DNA of 45,522 bases from Alphaproteobacteria bacterium (GTDB lineage: Bacteria; Pseudomonadota; Alphaproteobacteria; RF32; CAG-239), in NCBI GenBank assembly GCA_017621635.1, contig JAGASU010000027.1, forward strand, positions 1 through 45,522, given 5' to 3'. The position numbers and the translations under genes are program-made. Below the pieces are notes generated by a model. It searched no databases, had not been told where the DNA came from, and saw only the letters and a program-made list of their open reading frames with translations. Each line of letters opens with the position of its first letter. Positions within the stretch are counted from its first letter, which is position 1. Below, in pieces: positions 25,897 to 34,086 of this stretch.

Positions 25897-26577
25897 CTAA
25901 TTTAATAGTTTCAACGTATTTTCGCGCAATTTTTTAACACGAAGAGCTTTTTCTCCCTCTCCCGATAACTCATAAACAGCAGAAAGTTTGCTCAAAATAT
26001 CAAGCGTATCCTGATATTTCATATAAAAGCTTTCATCTTGTGCCATAACTTCAGCCAGAGCTTTCTCCAAAAACTTGGCTTTAACCGCTAATTCTCCGGC
26101 ATTTTGTGCCAAAAGCACATAAGCGGCAAATTTTTCCTCCTTAGTATGATTTTCAGCCCAGGTTTCCTCAACCTTAACCAAAGCCTCCTCGTCACCTAAA
26201 TAATAATAAATATCTTTCAAAATGAGTAACACGCGATTCTTTTCTTCAACGCTTTTAGCATAAAGCAAAGCCTGATTGTAATATGTCGCCGCAAGAAAGT
26301 ATCGCTGATTATCTTGTTTTTGTAAAGCGTCTTCATAATAAATATCGCCAAGTTTTATATTAACCCAATACAACACAGACATAACCTGCTGCGAATAAAC
26401 CTCGCTCGACTGCAAAAATTTCATAAAATAACGCAAAATTGCCCCATATTGAACGATTTTAGCCTCGTTATTCAAAAAAGACTCACGTTCCTGCACCATT
26501 TTATAAAGATACAAAAAATGGTTTTCGGGACTGTCAGCTTTAGTCGCCGCCACCTTTAACATTTCAGGCTCCGCCAA
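25897..26577 (-). CDS. Hypothetical all-helical protein, possibly TPR-like
   Basis: 226 residues, no signal. Strongly helical with repeated Tyr/Leu/Ala patterns (YFLAATYYNQALLYAKSVEEKNRVLLILKDIYYYLGDEEALVKVEE) that resemble tetratricopeptide repeats without a clean consensus. It may be a scaffold or adaptor. It starts three bases after the DUF2769 gene and is followed nine bases later by trxB, so it is within the operon. No family name can be given. Confidence 0.75.
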   Translation of the reverse strand: MAEPEMLKVAATKADSPENHFLYLYKMVQERESFLNNEAKIVQYGAILRYFMKFLQSSEVYSQQVMSVLYWVNIKLGDIYYEDALQKQDNQRYFLAATYYNQALLYAKSVEEKNRVLLILKDIYYYLGDEEALVKVEETWAENHTKEEKFAAYVLLAQNAGELAVKAKFLEKALAEVMAQDESFYMKYQDTLDILSKLSAVYELSGEGEKALRVKKLRENTLKLLN

Positions 26578-26580
26578 AAA

Positions 26581-26856
26581 CTATAAAATGCCGCCCGTGT
26601 TCAAACAATAATCTTCATTGTTAAGTTGATACTTTTTATGAACCGGACAATCCTGACACAAACAACCACGGTTTTCATGAATACAATTGCTTTTTTCAAA
26701 CGCGCAAAACATCAGCTCCATATGCGCCGTATCATTAATATGTGACATATCAAGCGCAATCTCATCGCTGTTCTTCATCTTGCAATGCGTGGTATAAGAA
26801 GGACAGCCCAAACATAAACACGACTTAGCGTTATCAATCGTTTTTTCTACATGCAT
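26581..26856 (-). CDS. DUF2769-like cysteine-rich protein
   Basis: 91 residues. Seen: two Cys clusters, CLCLGCPSY...C near the start and C-x6-C, then CLCQDCPVHKKYQL...YC near the end, matching the CxCxxCPxY / GCxCxxCPV pattern I associate with DUF2769. That family is best known from archaea and anaerobic bacteria and probably binds metal or an Fe-S cluster; this is an inference. A longer frame begins at a TTG at 26871, but the stretch TTGAGGAGA is clearly the ribosome site for the ATG at 26856. It lies three bases upstream of the helical protein gene. Confidence 0.75.
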   Translation of the reverse strand: MHVEKTIDNAKSCLCLGCPSYTTHCKMKNSDEIALDMSHINDTAHMELMFCAFEKSNCIHENRGCLCQDCPVHKKYQLNNEDYCLNTGGIL

Positions 26857-26944
26857 ATTTTTTCTCCTCAAAAGTGTTTTTACTTAAAACAAAATATGCC
26901 TGCTCCTCTCTCAAAACAATTCCCCCTCTCCCTAGATTTACGTT

Positions 26945-27229
26945 TTATATCCGCACAAACCGCCCTTCTTTAACCGGCGGCAAACCATACCCTGCTTCCG
27001 GCAAAAAGGAAACCTTGTCAACTCTTGCAAACAAAGGCCCTTGATAACAAGATTGCACCATTTCATTAACAGCCCTGTCTTCACCGCTCATAAAAATTTC
27101 GACACTGCCGTCCGATTCGTTTCTGACCCAGCCCGAAACACCGCCGATTGCCGCAGCTTTCATAACGGCCCAGCGCCTGAAGCCTACCCGTTGAACCCGT
27201 CCTTCAATCTTTAAATAAACCTCTTTCAT
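26945..27229 (-). CDS. acyP: Acylphosphatase
   Basis: Hydrolyses carboxyl phosphates such as acetyl phosphate and 1,3-bisphosphoglycerate. Seen: 94 residues with GRVQRVGFRRWA, where Arg18 is the phosphate-binding Arg, and GWVRNESDGSVEI, with Asn37 the water-positioning Asn. In most members the loop reads VQGVGFR; here Gly is Arg14, an odd change in the phosphate cradle. Its start overlaps the end of the ATP12-like gene by 26 bases. Confidence 0.92.
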   Translation of the reverse strand: MKEVYLKIEGRVQRVGFRRWAVMKAAAIGGVSGWVRNESDGSVEIFMSGEDRAVNEMVQSCYQGPLFARVDKVSFLPEAGYGLPPVKEGRFVRI

Positions 27230-27716
27230 AACCTGCTCTCTCTAATTCTTGCAACTTGTTTTTAATCTCACGTTGCCGGCTTTCCGCCTCCTCGGTCAGG
27301 CCCCATTTTTCTTGTTGGCAGATTTCTTCATAAAATGCCAGCTCAAAGGCCTCCGTAAGGCTGATTTTTCGCTCCACAGCCAAAACAGCAGCCAAAACAG
27401 ACCTCAGCTCCGTCGCAACCAAATATATATAAGCCGCTTTATCGCCACAACAAGTTTCAAAATATCGCAAAAAAGCTTTTTTTTGCTCTAAATTGGAACA
27501 AGGCACTTCCAACCCCTCCGTTATAACAAACGATGTCTCAAGAACCGTATTTGCCTCTGCAACCGCTTTTTTAATCCGCTCTTGCCAGTCATAAGGCATT
27601 TCTTCAGAAACAAACAATAAACTGTCGCACATAACAAAAGAACCGAGCTTGCTAACAAGCTCGTTCTTTTTTAGTAAAGCTTCCTCAAAAGCCTTGTTAA
27701 TTTGGCTGTTGGACAT
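27204..27716 (-). CDS. ATP12-family F1-ATPase assembly chaperone (short form)
   Basis: ATP12 binds the F1 alpha subunit during ATP synthase assembly in mitochondria and alphaproteobacteria. Seen: the C-terminal family core, with CDSLLFVSEEMPYDWQERI, then an FVITEGLEVP strand, a VATELRSVLAAVLAVERKISLTEAFELA helix pair, and EEICQQEKWGLTEEAESRQ. About 170 residues against 230-260 usual; the N-terminal domain is largely absent. ATG at 27716 is preferred over TTG at 27731 (which gives five more residues). The start overlaps the asmA end by 20 bases. Family call rests on the helical core. Confidence 0.75.
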   Translation of the reverse strand: MSNSQINKAFEEALLKKNELVSKLGSFVMCDSLLFVSEEMPYDWQERIKKAVAEANTVLETSFVITEGLEVPCSNLEQKKAFLRYFETCCGDKAAYIYLVATELRSVLAAVLAVERKISLTEAFELAFYEEICQQEKWGLTEEAESRQREIKNKLQELERAGYERGLFKD

Positions 27717-29847
27717 TTTTGTTCTTTTCAACCTTTCCTGTCAGCAAGTTAAACAGCCCTTTTGTCGTGTCCTTAACCACACCGACACTGTCATCTAAAA
27801 TTTTGCCGACATCTTCCGAAGTTGTCTTAGCCACATTTTCAGGTTTCGGAAATCTGCTTTCATACCCTGTTCCCGCCAAAGCCGTATAACAAGGAGAGCC
27901 GTCATTTTCCAAAAGCATTTGCGCCCCCAGATAAACCGGCCCGCTTGTCGTCACACCGACAATCGTTTTAATAGCGTTAGCGCTGTCAACCCCGATACTT
28001 GGCGATTGGATTGTCCCCGTCAGCTTAACCAAAGAAGACAAAGCCTTGGCAATATTTGTATCAGTCAATTTTCCGGCAAACGGTTTAACACTGAAACTGA
28101 TTTTATCATTTTTCAAATTAACATCGCCGTTCGCCACAATCGTAAATTTATCCGCATTCAAAACAACACCGCTCGGGAATTTTGCCAACCCGTTCGCCAC
28201 ATCCGCGCGAACAACAGCGCATTTTAAATTCAAATCATCATTGCCTTTGGTAATATTAAGCGTGTTAAACAACTGAGAAACAATATTGCCTTTCATCATC
28301 CCGATATTTCCCAAATGCAACTCTGATTTATCGACGATTCCGACAATCTGTCCGTTAAGCCCCTCAACAACCTCGGCATAAGTATTTCCCGTACCATTTA
28401 AGTTAACATATAAATCCGTAACACTGCCGCTGATAAAATTAAACGAAGACGTATCCGCATTAAGCGTTTTCATCAGCTCCGCCAAATTCAAACCGTTCAC
28501 GGCAGCATTAACCCCCAAGCTCCGGTTATTGCCGTTTAAGGTCGCATCTGCTTTGATTGTTCCTTGTGCAATTTGCCCTTTGAGCACCTTAACAACCGCT
28601 GTTTTATTATTAACTGTTGCATTAAGCACCAAATTTTTAACCAAAACCGCCTGTCCGCTTGTAACCTGAGCCACGTTCACATCAACATTCGCATTAACCA
28701 TACCGAGCGCTTCAAAGTCAATTTTCTCTTGCGGAACCAAACTTGTTGCCTGCGCAGATTTAATTAAAGAAAGCCCAAACGCCGTTTGCGCCTTTTCCTC
28801 AAAACTCTTAATATCAATTTTATCCGAATTAAGTGCTGCTTGAATATTCGGCACATTTCCCGCCAAATCAGCCTGAGCTTTACCCGTTATTTTATTACCG
28901 CTCAAAACAAAACTGTTTATAACGGCTTCAACTTTTTTCAAATCACCTTTAACCGACACATCAGCCGATTCGCCATAGCCGCTGTTTTTGCCCATAAAGC
29001 CTTTAGCCGTAACATTACCGTCAAAACGGATATCGCTCAAAACATCAAAAAGCTTCATATCAACACCGACATTAATTCCCATAACGTTAACATCTGCCTT
29101 CACCGGATATCCTTCAGAAGATTGCAACCGGCTCAAAGCACCCAGCATTCCCTGCCCGCTATACAAACCTTTGTTAACATTAAAGCTGAAATCAACATTC
29201 TTATCCCTGTTCTCATCAAGCTTCAAACTCTCAATATCATATGTCTGGCTTTTGCCTGATTTATCTTGATAGTTGATGATAACATTATCAAACGCAAGCT
29301 GTTTAACCACGATTGAACTCAGCATATCGGCAACTTCTTTATTCCCGCCGGCAGCCTTTTCAACATCAATTTCCACCGCCTCGGCAGATTTAATCAGCTC
29401 AAACTTAAAAGAAGTTTCAACTTCCTTGTTTTCCTCTTCCGTCTTGCCGGGAACATCAAACTCCCAGTTAGCCATACCGTCCGCCCGTTCTTCTAAATTA
29501 ACTTCGGCATTGTTAATCTTAAACGTATCAATCACAATATTCTTCTTCAGCAAGGGCAAAACGGCTACACCCAAATCCACCGACTGGGCTTTTGCCATAA
29601 CCGGATTATTAGCCCATGTTGCATTGGCAAAAGAAACATCCTTAATCTCAATCACCGGATTAAAAGACGGCTTCACGGCAACATCTCCCAAAGCAAGCTT
29701 TCTTCCGGTTGCATTATAAACCGTTGTTTCAATCATTCCCTTATAACGGTTAAAATCAACTTGTGTCAGCGCGATATACCCGCCGATTATAATCACTAAA
29801 CAAAGGCAAACCGCCGTAATAAAAATAATCTTCAAAGCTTTTTTCAT
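27697..29847 (-). CDS. AsmA-family protein
   Basis: AsmA-like proteins are inner-membrane anchored, periplasmic bridge-type proteins of the VPS13/Tam41-like lipid-transfer superfamily, linked to outer-membrane lipid balance. Seen: 716 residues with one N-terminal membrane anchor (6-28), the typical opening VDFNRYKGMIETTVYNATGRKLALGDVAVKPSFNPVIEIKDVSFANATWANNP, and a long repetitive beta region with the AsmA_2-like TSSFNFISGSVTDLYVNLNGTG segment near 470. It lies between the pseudouridine synthase (six bases upstream) and the ATP12-like gene. Confidence 0.9.
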   Translation of the reverse strand: MKKALKIIFITAVCLCLVIIIGGYIALTQVDFNRYKGMIETTVYNATGRKLALGDVAVKPSFNPVIEIKDVSFANATWANNPVMAKAQSVDLGVAVLPLLKKNIVIDTFKINNAEVNLEERADGMANWEFDVPGKTEEENKEVETSFKFELIKSAEAVEIDVEKAAGGNKEVADMLSSIVVKQLAFDNVIINYQDKSGKSQTYDIESLKLDENRDKNVDFSFNVNKGLYSGQGMLGALSRLQSSEGYPVKADVNVMGINVGVDMKLFDVLSDIRFDGNVTAKGFMGKNSGYGESADVSVKGDLKKVEAVINSFVLSGNKITGKAQADLAGNVPNIQAALNSDKIDIKSFEEKAQTAFGLSLIKSAQATSLVPQEKIDFEALGMVNANVDVNVAQVTSGQAVLVKNLVLNATVNNKTAVVKVLKGQIAQGTIKADATLNGNNRSLGVNAAVNGLNLAELMKTLNADTSSFNFISGSVTDLYVNLNGTGNTYAEVVEGLNGQIVGIVDKSELHLGNIGMMKGNIVSQLFNTLNITKGNDDLNLKCAVVRADVANGLAKFPSGVVLNADKFTIVANGDVNLKNDKISFSVKPFAGKLTDTNIAKALSSLVKLTGTIQSPSIGVDSANAIKTIVGVTTSGPVYLGAQMLLENDGSPCYTALAGTGYESRFPKPENVAKTTSEDVGKILDDSVGVVKDTTKGLFNLLTGKVEKNKNVQQPN

Positions 29848-29853
29848 ATCAAG

Positions 29854-30783
29854 CTACTCCTTAAAATTTAACCCTAACGTCTTCAAACTTTCTTTAAAAT
29901 AATCCGGCAGTTTTGCCTTGATTATAACTTTTTTGCCATAAACCGAAGATAAATCAATTTTATAAGCATGCAAGTATAATTTGTTGGCAAACAAGCTGTT
30001 TTTTTCTCTCTCCTCGCCAAAATACTTGCCGTCTCCCGCAATCGGCGTTCCGAGATATTCCAAATGCGCGCGGATTTGGTGTGTCCGTCCGGTCAGGGGA
30101 CTTGCCGCAATAAGAGCATACCTGTCCCCGACATTGTCCAACACCTCATACGTCGTCACAGCGGGTTTTCCTCCTTCCAACACCTGAACGCGCCCATCCT
30201 CTTTTTCAAGCGGTGCCTTAATTTCACCGCTGTTCTTTTGCGGAACACCGCGCACAAGAGCCAGATATGTCTTTTGTAACGTATGTTCTCTAAAAGCCTT
30301 TGTCAAGGTATCCGCCATTTTGCGATGACGCGCCAAAACCAAAACCCCGCTTGTATCTTTATCGATTCTGTGAACGAGCTTGGGCTTTTCTTCCTGACCA
30401 AATTTTAACGCCTCTAACATACCGTCAATATGACGTAGCGTGTTTGTCCCGCCCTGCACTGCCAAACCGGACGGTTTATTTAAAACAATGATATTGTCAT
30501 CTTTATAGATAACCATATCCTCAATATAACGGGCGTCCTTTTCCGAAACCGTATCATGGATAATTTCTTTTTTCTCATTTTCAAGCGGCGGCACCCTGAC
30601 TTCCTGCCCGCTCAAAAGCCTTGTGTTCGCTTCCGCCCTTTGCCCGTTCACTTTAATCTGTTTGGTGCGCAAAAGCTTTTGCAGTCTTCCCAAACTCAAC
30701 CCCGGATAATACTTCAAAAACCATCTGTTCAAGCGGATTCCGTCATCTTCCGGTTTAATTTTAACTAATTCCACACCACTCAT
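29854..30783 (-). CDS. RluA-family 23S rRNA pseudouridine synthase (RluC-like)
   Basis: Converts uridines to pseudouridine in large-subunit rRNA. Seen: an N-terminal S4 RNA-binding domain (RLNRWFLKYYPGLSLGRLQKLLRTKQIKVNG), the catalytic HRIDKDTSG with Asp141, and SPLTGRTHQIRAHL. 309 residues. The S4 domain and size suggest RluC, but RluA-type paralogues cannot be separated by eye. Four bases overlap with rarA (ATGA), six bases to asmA. Confidence 0.93.
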   Translation of the reverse strand: MSGVELVKIKPEDDGIRLNRWFLKYYPGLSLGRLQKLLRTKQIKVNGQRAEANTRLLSGQEVRVPPLENEKKEIIHDTVSEKDARYIEDMVIYKDDNIIVLNKPSGLAVQGGTNTLRHIDGMLEALKFGQEEKPKLVHRIDKDTSGVLVLARHRKMADTLTKAFREHTLQKTYLALVRGVPQKNSGEIKAPLEKEDGRVQVLEGGKPAVTTYEVLDNVGDRYALIAASPLTGRTHQIRAHLEYLGTPIAGDGKYFGEEREKNSLFANKLYLHAYKIDLSSVYGKKVIIKAKLPDYFKESLKTLGLNFKE

Positions 30784-32108
30784 TTGTCTTCTTCCTTTTG
30801 TTGCTTTCGTGCTCGTTGTTTCTCGATTCTGAGTTTATCAAAATAATCGATTCGCTTCTTTATTTCTCTTTCAAATCCACGGTCAACCGGATTATAAAAC
30901 CGTCGCCGTCCCATCTCCTCGGGAAAATAATTTTGCCCCGAAAAACCGTCTTCCAAATCTTGGTCATAAATATAGCCGTTACTATACCCCAAATTCTTCA
31001 TCAACTTGGTTGGCGCATTCAAAATATGCTTCGGCGGCATAAGCGAGCCGGTCTGTCTTGCCGCTGTCATTGCCTTATCCATTGCTTTATAAACCGCCGC
31101 TGATTTTGGCGCCGTAGCCAAATAAGCCGTCAACTGCATAACTGCCAATTCTCCCTCCGGATGTCCGAGCCGCTCATATGTTTCCGCACACGCCATCGCC
31201 TGTACCACCGCATTAGGGTCTGCAAGCGACACATCTTCAATAGAAAACTGAATAAGCCGTCTTAAAATATACCGCGGATCTTCACCCGAAGTCAGCATTC
31301 TGGCCACCCAATAAAGCGCCGCGTCCACATCAGACCCGCGCAAAGACTTATGCACCGCCGAAATCAAATTATAATGTCCGTCCCGCCCTTTATCATACAC
31401 CGGCGCCCGCGAACGGATAATTTTCATTAATTTCTCTTTATCAAAAATCTCATCTGGCTTGGCATACGCCCAAACGCTCTCCGCCAAATTAAGAATATAG
31501 CGCCCGTCGCCGTCAGACACGTTTTTCATAAATTCCCTTGCTTCTTCATCAAGCGGCAGTTTTTGCCCTTCTTCTTTTTCTGCACGCTGCAGCAACTCCT
31601 CAAAATTTTCCGCCGTCAGCCGGTTTAACACAAACACCTGACATCTGGATAACAACGCCGCATTCAGCTCAAAAGACGGATTCTCTGTCGTCGCTCCCAC
31701 CAAAATAACCGTTCCGTCTTCAACATACGGCAAAAAGCCGTCTTGCTGGGACTTGTTAAACCGGTGTATTTCATCAACAAACAATAATGTTCCCTTGCCC
31801 TGCGTGGCTCGCCGGTCTTTTGCATACTGGAAAACCCGCTTTAAATCCGCCACACCCGAAAAGACAGCCGAAATCTGCTCAAAATAAAGATTCGTATGTT
31901 CGGCAATCAATCTGGCAATGGTCGTTTTTCCACACCCCGGAGGTCCCCATAAAATAAAAGAAGACACACGTCCGGTAACAAGCATTCTCCCCAAAGGAGA
32001 ATCTTCACCCAAAACCTGCTCCTGCCCGACCACATCTTCAAGCTTCTTCGGACGAAGCCTGTCTGCCAAAGGCCTTTTAATTTTATGCGAAAATAATGTA
32101 TCTTCCAT
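30780..32108 (-). CDS. rarA: Replication-associated recombination protein A (RarA/MgsA AAA+ ATPase)
   Basis: Clamp-loader-like ATPase that acts at stalled forks with SSB. Seen: PLADRLRPKKLEDVVGQEQVLG, Walker A GPPGCGKT (55-62), Walker B VDEIHRF (DEIH 112-115), sensor 1 GATTENPSFELNAALLSRC, and the C-terminal tetramerisation region with MPPKHILNAPTKLMKNLGYSNGYIYDQD. 442 residues. First gene of the eight-gene minus-strand operon ending at trxB. The 340-base region to its right is shared with the divergent prepilin-like gene and its structured leader. Confidence 0.96.
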   Translation of the reverse strand: MEDTLFSHKIKRPLADRLRPKKLEDVVGQEQVLGEDSPLGRMLVTGRVSSFILWGPPGCGKTTIARLIAEHTNLYFEQISAVFSGVADLKRVFQYAKDRRATQGKGTLLFVDEIHRFNKSQQDGFLPYVEDGTVILVGATTENPSFELNAALLSRCQVFVLNRLTAENFEELLQRAEKEEGQKLPLDEEAREFMKNVSDGDGRYILNLAESVWAYAKPDEIFDKEKLMKIIRSRAPVYDKGRDGHYNLISAVHKSLRGSDVDAALYWVARMLTSGEDPRYILRRLIQFSIEDVSLADPNAVVQAMACAETYERLGHPEGELAVMQLTAYLATAPKSAAVYKAMDKAMTAARQTGSLMPPKHILNAPTKLMKNLGYSNGYIYDQDLEDGFSGQNYFPEEMGRRRFYNPVDRGFEREIKKRIDYFDKLRIEKQRARKQQKEEDK

Positions 32109-32239
32109 CTTAACTCAAAAAATTATTTATCTAAACATACACCTCATAACACAAAATTTCAAAAGCTACAACTGGATTTTTTCAAAATAAGATAAAACGC
32201 TTTACTTTTTCAAAAAAATTAAATACGCTTTATCTCGGA

Positions 32240-32450
32240 TAAGACGATAGTCTGTCTGGGGTGTGGAAACCTCTTTATCGGCGTCTGTGTAAAGACGAGA
32301 CTTTTGCACGCTTTCTGGTCAGCGACTGGAAGGCGGCAAAATATGCTTATATTCAGTTAATATGTCGCACTATTCCGATAAATAGTTTCCAACTTCCAGT
32401 CGCCTTATCGGCGACTTTTTTTATTGTACTGATAACAGGGAGTTTTTAAA
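32240..32450 (+). ncRNA. Structured 5' leader with attenuator architecture before the prepilin-like gene
   Basis: Seen: GCGACTGGAAG (32322-32332) pairs perfectly with CTTCCAGTCGC (32393-32403), closing a three-way junction with two inner hairpins, TATATT/AATAT and ACTATT/AATAGT. The 3' strand of this stem overlaps the 5' strand of a terminator, AGTCGCC-TTATC-GGCGACT plus T-run (32398-32422), so the two cannot form together. A further 5' domain (about 32250-32302) has CGTCT/AGACG and GTCT/AGAC stems. I do not recognise a known riboswitch class. A weak 62-codon frame spans the same region and is thought to be chance. Confidence 0.65.
32398..32422 (+). terminator. Leader terminator upstream of the prepilin-like gene
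   Basis: AGTCGCC-TTATC-GGCGACT followed by TTTTTT, 29 bases before the start codon. It competes with the 32322/32393 stem for six shared bases. Confidence 0.8.
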
Positions 32451-33086
32451 ATGGAAAGAGAGGAATTTGGCCGTTCAATGATAGAAATGCTTGGAGTCCT
32501 TGCTATTGTCGGGATTTTATCTGTTGGTGCTATCTCAGGTTTTCAAAAAGCAATGTTTAAATATAAGCTGCAAAAGACAACCGAAGAATATAATATGTTC
32601 TTTCAAGATACTTTGAAATATCAAAAAGAACTCGTCAACTTGCGTAGAGGACAAAAACCAGGAGAAGGTAACCATTATCAGATAGGGCAACTATTAAATG
32701 ATATGGGGCTTGTACCTGCAACTTGGCAACAAACAGGTCAACTCATCTACGATAGATTAAACAACATAGTCAATCCAAAGATTCACCTTACTAATAATAA
32801 ATTAGATTTTGCCATATACGTAACAACTAATGACACCTCAATTTTTATGTGTGAGGCCATTTATCGAGATGTTTTTATGCAATTTAGTGACAATTTACTT
32901 TTTGTGCAAACTTATCGCAAAGATAGCGAAGGGAGCGCAAGCGGAACAAACACATATTACGGAAACCTCTATTGTAACGGCACAACAAAAAAATGCATTA
33001 AAGATATAACATTTACTGATGTCAAATCTGCTTGCAGCGTTTGTGAAGATAATGATGAAGTTTGTATTATTAAAATAGACTTCTAA
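32451..33086 (+). CDS. Type IV prepilin-like protein (N-terminal methylation motif)
   Basis: Seen: MEREEFG|RSMIEMLGVLAIVGILSVGAISG, a type IV pilin/pseudopilin leader with cleavage after Gly7, Glu at +5 and a 20-residue hydrophobic helix. Arg replaces the usual Phe at +1. A KAMFKYKLQKTTEEYN helix follows, then a globular part of 211 residues total with a Cys-rich C-terminus (six Cys in the last 60 residues) that may form disulfide loops. It would be exported and packed in a pilus or pseudopilus. No pilus assembly genes lie nearby. The ribosome site is CAGGGAGTTTTTAAA. Expression is probably set by the structured leader. Confidence 0.88.
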   Translation: MEREEFGRSMIEMLGVLAIVGILSVGAISGFQKAMFKYKLQKTTEEYNMFFQDTLKYQKELVNLRRGQKPGEGNHYQIGQLLNDMGLVPATWQQTGQLIYDRLNNIVNPKIHLTNNKLDFAIYVTTNDTSIFMCEAIYRDVFMQFSDNLLFVQTYRKDSEGSASGTNTYYGNLYCNGTTKKCIKDITFTDVKSACSVCEDNDEVCIIKIDF

Positions 33087-33129
33087 CTAACCACATCCCA
33101 CAAAAACTCCGACAAAAAACACATACCTC

Positions 33130-33157
33130 TTGACTCTGAACAATAAAGTTATACTAT
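33130..33157 (+). promoter_or_regulatory. Promoter for the DEAD-box-like gene
   Basis: TTGACT, 16-base spacer, TACTAT, ahead of the gene at 33192. Confidence 0.5.
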
Positions 33158-33191
33158 CACCTAAAAGAAATAACCACATAGGATAAATAAT

Positions 33192-34004
33192 ATGAGTTTT
33201 AAAGATTTAGGGTTAAGCGAGCAAACAATTCAGGCCATTAACGATTTAGGTTACCAAGAACCCACCACCGTCCAAAAAGACGTTATCCCGTCTATCCTTG
33301 AGGGCAAAGATGTTTTCACGATTGCCCCCGGCGCCTGTGGCAAAACTTGTTCATACATTTTCCCGCTGGTTGACATTATTTCAAGAAAAAACGGACAGAA
33401 TATTTTAATCATCACCCCCGGCGCAAAAGAATCCGTCAATATTTCAGACAAATTTTCCGTATTTAATAAATATCACGCGGCAAGCGAGCCGACTGATGAA
33501 AACAACACGGAAGAAAACACCGACAATGAAGCCAATGTCATCATCGCTACGCCAAAGCTTTTACTTGAAAACATTACGGAAAACAATCTTGACGTTTCAA
33601 ACGTAAGCATTCTTGTTGTAGATGACATCAATCTAATCAAAAAGAACCGCCAACTGGCCAATCTTGAGAAAATTCTTGATATGCTTCCGGCTGAAAAGCA
33701 AAATATCGTTTTCACCAACCGCCGCTCTAAAGAAACACAAAACACTTTAGACAAGATTTTAAAAACCCCGGCGGAAATCAAAATAGATAAAAATAAAGAA
33801 AGCGAAGTCGAAGGCCTTGCTCAAAACGAGCCGGTTTTACCCGCTAAGCCTGCAGAAAGTGCTAAAAAGTCTGAACGCCGCGGAGCAAAGATGCACCAAG
33901 AAAACACGCAAGACAAAAAAGCCTTGGAACTCGCCCGCCGCTATAAAATCTTCGGTAAAAAAACGCCCGCTTTCTTACTTGAAGACGCCAAAGCAGTTTC
34001 TTAA
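33192..34004 (+). CDS. DEAD-box-like protein with only the first RecA domain and eroded motifs
   Basis: DEAD-box helicases unwind RNA with two RecA domains. Seen: the family start SFKDLGLSEQTIQAINDLGYQEPTTVQKDVIPSILEGKDVFTIAPGACGKT keeps the Q motif. Walker A is APGACGKT rather than AxTGSGKT, motif Ia is TPGAKE rather than PTREL, DEAD is replaced by VDDI, and SAT by FTN. The second RecA domain is absent, replaced by a charged tail (about 200-270). So it is probably not an active helicase; RNA binding or a partner role is possible. It lies 82 bases before yebC. No frameshifted second domain was found downstream. Confidence 0.8.
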   Translation: MSFKDLGLSEQTIQAINDLGYQEPTTVQKDVIPSILEGKDVFTIAPGACGKTCSYIFPLVDIISRKNGQNILIITPGAKESVNISDKFSVFNKYHAASEPTDENNTEENTDNEANVIIATPKLLLENITENNLDVSNVSILVVDDINLIKKNRQLANLEKILDMLPAEKQNIVFTNRRSKETQNTLDKILKTPAEIKIDKNKESEVEGLAQNEPVLPAKPAESAKKSERRGAKMHQENTQDKKALELARRYKIFGKKTPAFLLEDAKAVS

Positions 34005-34086
34005 AAGAAAATTAAAAAAAAACTTGCGCTATTTTTTTCAAGGTTTTATACAAAAAGAAAAACATTAACTTAATATGGAGATCTAA

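Noticed and set aside
28786..29719. Several plus-strand frames of 90-157 codons opposite the AsmA-family gene
   Set aside because: They are shadows of a long clear gene on the other strand, without family motifs or ribosome sites.
32261..32449. 62-codon plus-strand frame starting with GTG just before the prepilin-like gene
   Set aside because: It runs through the junction stems and the terminator, has no ribosome site, and its composition looks imposed by the RNA structure. A leader peptide cannot be fully excluded.
34005..34086. Possible frameshifted second RecA domain after the DEAD-box-like gene
   Set aside because: Only about 80 bases separate it from yebC and no helicase motif IV-VI appears in any frame.
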